Positions 61,972-64,000 of a DNA stretch of 64,000 bases are shown here, one piece after another. This DNA is from Yponomeuta sedellus. Its lineage: Eukaryota; Arthropoda; Insecta; Lepidoptera; Yponomeutidae. The stretch covers positions 8,741,218 through 8,805,217 of the forward strand of contig OW203750.1 of NCBI GenBank assembly GCA_934045075.1, given 5' to 3'. The translations under genes and the position numbers were made by a program. Below the pieces are notes generated by a model that ran no database searches, was not told where the DNA came from, and was given only the letters and a program-made list of their open reading frames with translations. Numbering within the stretch: position 1 is the stretch's first letter; each line of letters opens with the position of its first letter.

Positions 61972-62150
61972 TAACCTCACACCTGTATCCCATAGGGGTA
62001 GACAGCGACCAGGGACTGCCACTTGCCACGATCCTGACAGATCACATTCGTTTCATCAACGTTCATAAGTCGTTGCATGCACGCACGCTGGTTCCGGGTA
62101 CTTTTGATCTTTCCTTTTGCTAATACTTACATTCCCTATTTGGTCGATTT
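61972..62150 (-). mobile_element. RTE-like LINE 3' end
   Basis: On the plus strand: ACCTCACACCTGTATCCCAT, GACTGCCACTTGCCACGATC, GCACGCACGCTGGTTCCGGG. Confidence 0.75.
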
Positions 62151-62312
62151 GGCTCGACGATAGACTTAATACAATAAATATATAGGTAACATCCAAGACC
62201 CGAGACAAACTGGAAAAAAAGTTCGTTTCCTAGTTTGACCCGGCCGGGGATAGAAGCCGAGGCCTTCGGTTTTACAGTCAGCGTGCCAAACCACTGCGCC
62301 ACCGAGGCCGTC
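62151..62312 (-). mobile_element. SINE D
   Basis: Body GACGATAGACTTAATACAAT, head complement TTTACAGTCAGCGTGCC and CTGCGCCACCGAGGCCG. Confidence 0.7.
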
Positions 62313-62375
62313 TGATTAACCCATTGGAGCCGGCTGTTATGTAATGGCAGTCGTTAAGCCATGTCAGTGGGCTTA
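62313..62375 (+). mobile_element. 5S-SINE body fragment
   Basis: GCCGGCTGTTATGTAATGGC and AGTCGTTAAGCCATGTCAGT. Followed by an ATA microsatellite to about 62412. Confidence 0.6.
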
Positions 62376-62421
62376 TAATAATAATAACAATGACGAAAAT
62401 GATAATAATAAGCGTTTTTGG

Positions 62422-62703
62422 TCGAGATCACTGTCCCGCATGATGAGAACCTCGTGAAGGCCGAAACAGTTAAAAAAAAACAAGTATCTGGACCTGGCGC
62501 ACGAGGTTGCCGACATGTGGGGGGTGGTGTCGGCCGAAATCGTCCCTATAGTCCTGTCCGCGAATGGGTTAGTTCCAACCAGTCTCGCTAACCATCTGAG
62601 GCGGTTGGAACTCCGTGTGGGCATGCTTCCGGCTATCATGCAGAAGGCGGTGCTGCTTGATACAGCCCGGATAGTCCGGCGTTTTCTCTCGCTGTCGCCC
62701 TGA
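62422..62703 (+). pseudogene. C-terminal fragment of a non-LTR retrotransposon protein, frameshifted
   Basis: EITVPHDENLVKAETVKK runs up to an A9 run at about 62472-62480. After a frame change it continues KYLDLAHEVADMWGVVSAEI, VPIVLSANGLVPTSLANHL and MQKAVLLDTARIVRRFL to a stop at 62703. It is homologous to the minus-strand relic at 18197-18528. The RT core is absent. Confidence 0.75.
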
Positions 62704-62936
62704 CCTCCGGCCGCCTGGACTCCTCAGCCGGAGGGCGTCCGTCTGGCCACTTTGGTCAGACGAGACCTTATTGCACCATAAAATTGTACAATGCGGCGAA
62801 CTTAATGCCATAAGCACCTTTACCTTTTTTTTTCTCTACTTAATAACAATAATAACTTCCACACACCATAATCACTTTACCTGGTCCCAAACTAGGATAC
62901 CCTGTACTATGGTAACCAGGCAAGGACGTCATAAAC
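62704..62936 (+). other. LINE 3' UTR relic and 5' flank of the next LINE
   Basis: TTATTGCACCATAAAATTGT and GGCGAACTTAATGCCATAAG resemble the insert at 48360-48470. CTGGTCCCAAACTAGGATAC at 62881 resembles the SINE C body in antisense. Confidence 0.5.
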
Positions 62937-63272
62937 ATGAAAACACATCCAGACTTAGACCACTTGTACAAATGTACGGCGCTCCCCAATGGGAATTTTA
63001 TGTTTAACTCCAGGGTAGAGCTTTTTAATAACCTACTATACCTAGATGTTCAAAATCAGGGATACGCATACTTTTACGATTCGAATGCCGACCTTACCTT
63101 CGACATGTTCTCTCACATAAACGGAAAGTTAAACAGAAAAGGGCTTAATCATATTCTGGAAAACCTAAAGAAAATCATGGCTTTTTATCGTGAGACCAAC
63201 CAACACAAACTGAAGGAAAATAATGATAAAGAGATCCACCAAAATAAAAATAATTCCTTTCGGGCCTTTTAG
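62937..63272 (+). CDS. LINE ORF1-like small protein
   Basis: 111 aa from ATG 62937 to TAG 63272, starting MKTHPDLDHLYKCTALPNGN. It is Asn/Lys-rich towards the end, with no zinc knuckle or coiled coil that I can see. It overlaps the endonuclease frame by 50 nt. Placement directly before an endonuclease ORF suggests it is the first frame of that element; its function is unknown. Confidence 0.6.
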   Translation: MKTHPDLDHLYKCTALPNGNFMFNSRVELFNNLLYLDVQNQGYAYFYDSNADLTFDMFSHINGKLNRKGLNHILENLKKIMAFYRETNQHKLKENNDKEIHQNKNNSFRAF

Positions 63273-64000
63273 TATTATAATACAAAATGTACAAAGTGTG
63301 AAAAATAAAATAGACTTACTAGAGAGCTTATTGGAAGAACATAACTATCAAGCCGTATGTCTAAATGAAACTTGGATTACAGAAAACCAGCGACCCTACG
63401 TACACGTTAGTGGCTATGAGTTTGCCGCATCCTTCTGCCGGCGCGAACGCAGGGGCGGAGGTGTCGCTATCCTGCTGCCCAGCGGAACTAAGTTTATTAA
63501 TAGACAAGATCTAACAGATCTTTCTATGGAATATTACATAGAGTGTTGCGCGGTAGAAATTAATCCAAACATAATTCTTGTCAATGTTTGTAGGGCCGAT
63601 CGGGATATAGATAAGTTCTTTACATATATGACTTCGCTACTCAACCACTTCAAAACGCATCACTACAAAAAACATATTATAATAGGAGGTGACTTCAATA
63701 TCGACGCCGGCAAAATATCTAGAGAGTATAAAAGGCTAGTTGATATAATGCTACAATATAACATGCATCAAATCGTCAAAGAACCTACTAGACAAACTAC
63801 AATGAGCTCAACTTGTATAGACCTATTATTCACAAATAACAAACTCTACAATTTAACTGTTAAAGACTATGGATTATCCGACCACAAATGTATCATCTAT
63901 AGCTTTGAACGAAATACACAAATAGTGACAAAAGCAACCTATATGACGAAACGTAATATGAATAACCCAGAAAAATTAGCTAACTTTAGAATCAAATTAA
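63223..64000 (+). CDS. LINE ORF2, APE-type endonuclease domain (3' end outside window)
   Basis: Starts at ATG 63223 in the +1-offset frame overlapping the previous ORF and stays open for 259 codons to the window edge. Endonuclease motifs in order: IIQNVQSVKNK, CLNETWI, RRGGGVAILLP, IIGGDFNID, STCIDLLFTN, GLSDHKCII. All expected acidic and Asn/His positions are present, so this copy may be intact. It differs clearly from the LINE at 24504-29817. It should continue into reverse transcriptase beyond base 64000. Confidence 0.88.
   Translation, partial: MIKRSTKIKIIPFGPFSIIIQNVQSVKNKIDLLESLLEEHNYQAVCLNETWITENQRPYVHVSGYEFAASFCRRERRGGGVAILLPSGTKFINRQDLTDLSMEYYIECCAVEINPNIILVNVCRADRDIDKFFTYMTSLLNHFKTHHYKKHIIIGGDFNIDAGKISREYKRLVDIMLQYNMHQIVKEPTRQTTMSSTCIDLLFTNNKLYNLTVKDYGLSDHKCIIYSFERNTQIVTKATYMTKRNMNNPEKLANFRIKL

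Noticed and set aside
61725..62068. Further CMYV/THIY frames
   Set aside because: Same cause: a second CATA array.

Overview
The window is insect nuclear DNA, most likely from a moth or butterfly (Lepidoptera). It is AT-rich and intron-poor, and it is packed with repeats I recognise as lepidopteran: the CGGAACCCTCGG..GCGCGAG..TCGCACTTGGCCGG repeat, RTE-type LINE ends with TATG tails, Helitron-like ends in CTAG, and several tRNA-headed SINEs. The species call is inference from repeat content only.

Only one convincing host gene is present. From base 1 to 8928 (+) there is a single open frame of 2975 codons, entered from upstream. It encodes a very long Ser/Thr/Pro/Gln/Asn-rich protein with at least three different internal repeat blocks and a short Cys-rich C-terminus. 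I do not recognise the family; mucin-like or other extracellular structural protein is the best guess.

From about 9 kb to the end the window is a layered mobile-element landscape. The main families are: (i) a SINE of about 360 bp whose head matches 5S rRNA (16 or so copies); (ii) four tRNA-headed repeats, here called SINE A-D; (iii) a full-length CR1/L2-like LINE at 24504-29817 with two long intact frames and a GATGA target duplication, plus many 3' fragments of its family; (iv) RTE-like 3' ends and other LINE C-terminal fragments; (v) small DNA transposons, including a hAT-type element, a mariner derivative that keeps only the DNA-binding half of its transposase, a THAP-domain element and several palindromic MITEs; (vi) short Helitron-like elements; (vii) a solo LTR; and (viii) micro- and minisatellites, several of which begin exactly at retroelement tails. 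The window ends inside a second LINE (62937-64000) with an intact endonuclease domain.

The largest structure is an inverted duplication: 18529-21462 is repeated in reverse at 22457-24503 plus 29823-30713, around a 994-bp spacer. The arms are about 2.93 kb and differ at roughly 15 visible bases and two homopolymer lengths. They contain several older repeats, so this is a duplicated segment rather than a simple transposon terminus, and the full-length LINE landed in the right arm afterwards. At smaller scale there are many perfect or near-perfect fold-back duplications with 2-9 nt loops, and one tandem duplication with a 50-nt insert copied from nearby. Together they look like the traces of replication template switching.

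I found no convincing functional tRNA or rRNA gene, no CRISPR array and no second host gene. Several 0.3-1.1 kb stretches hold nothing I can assign and are listed as such.
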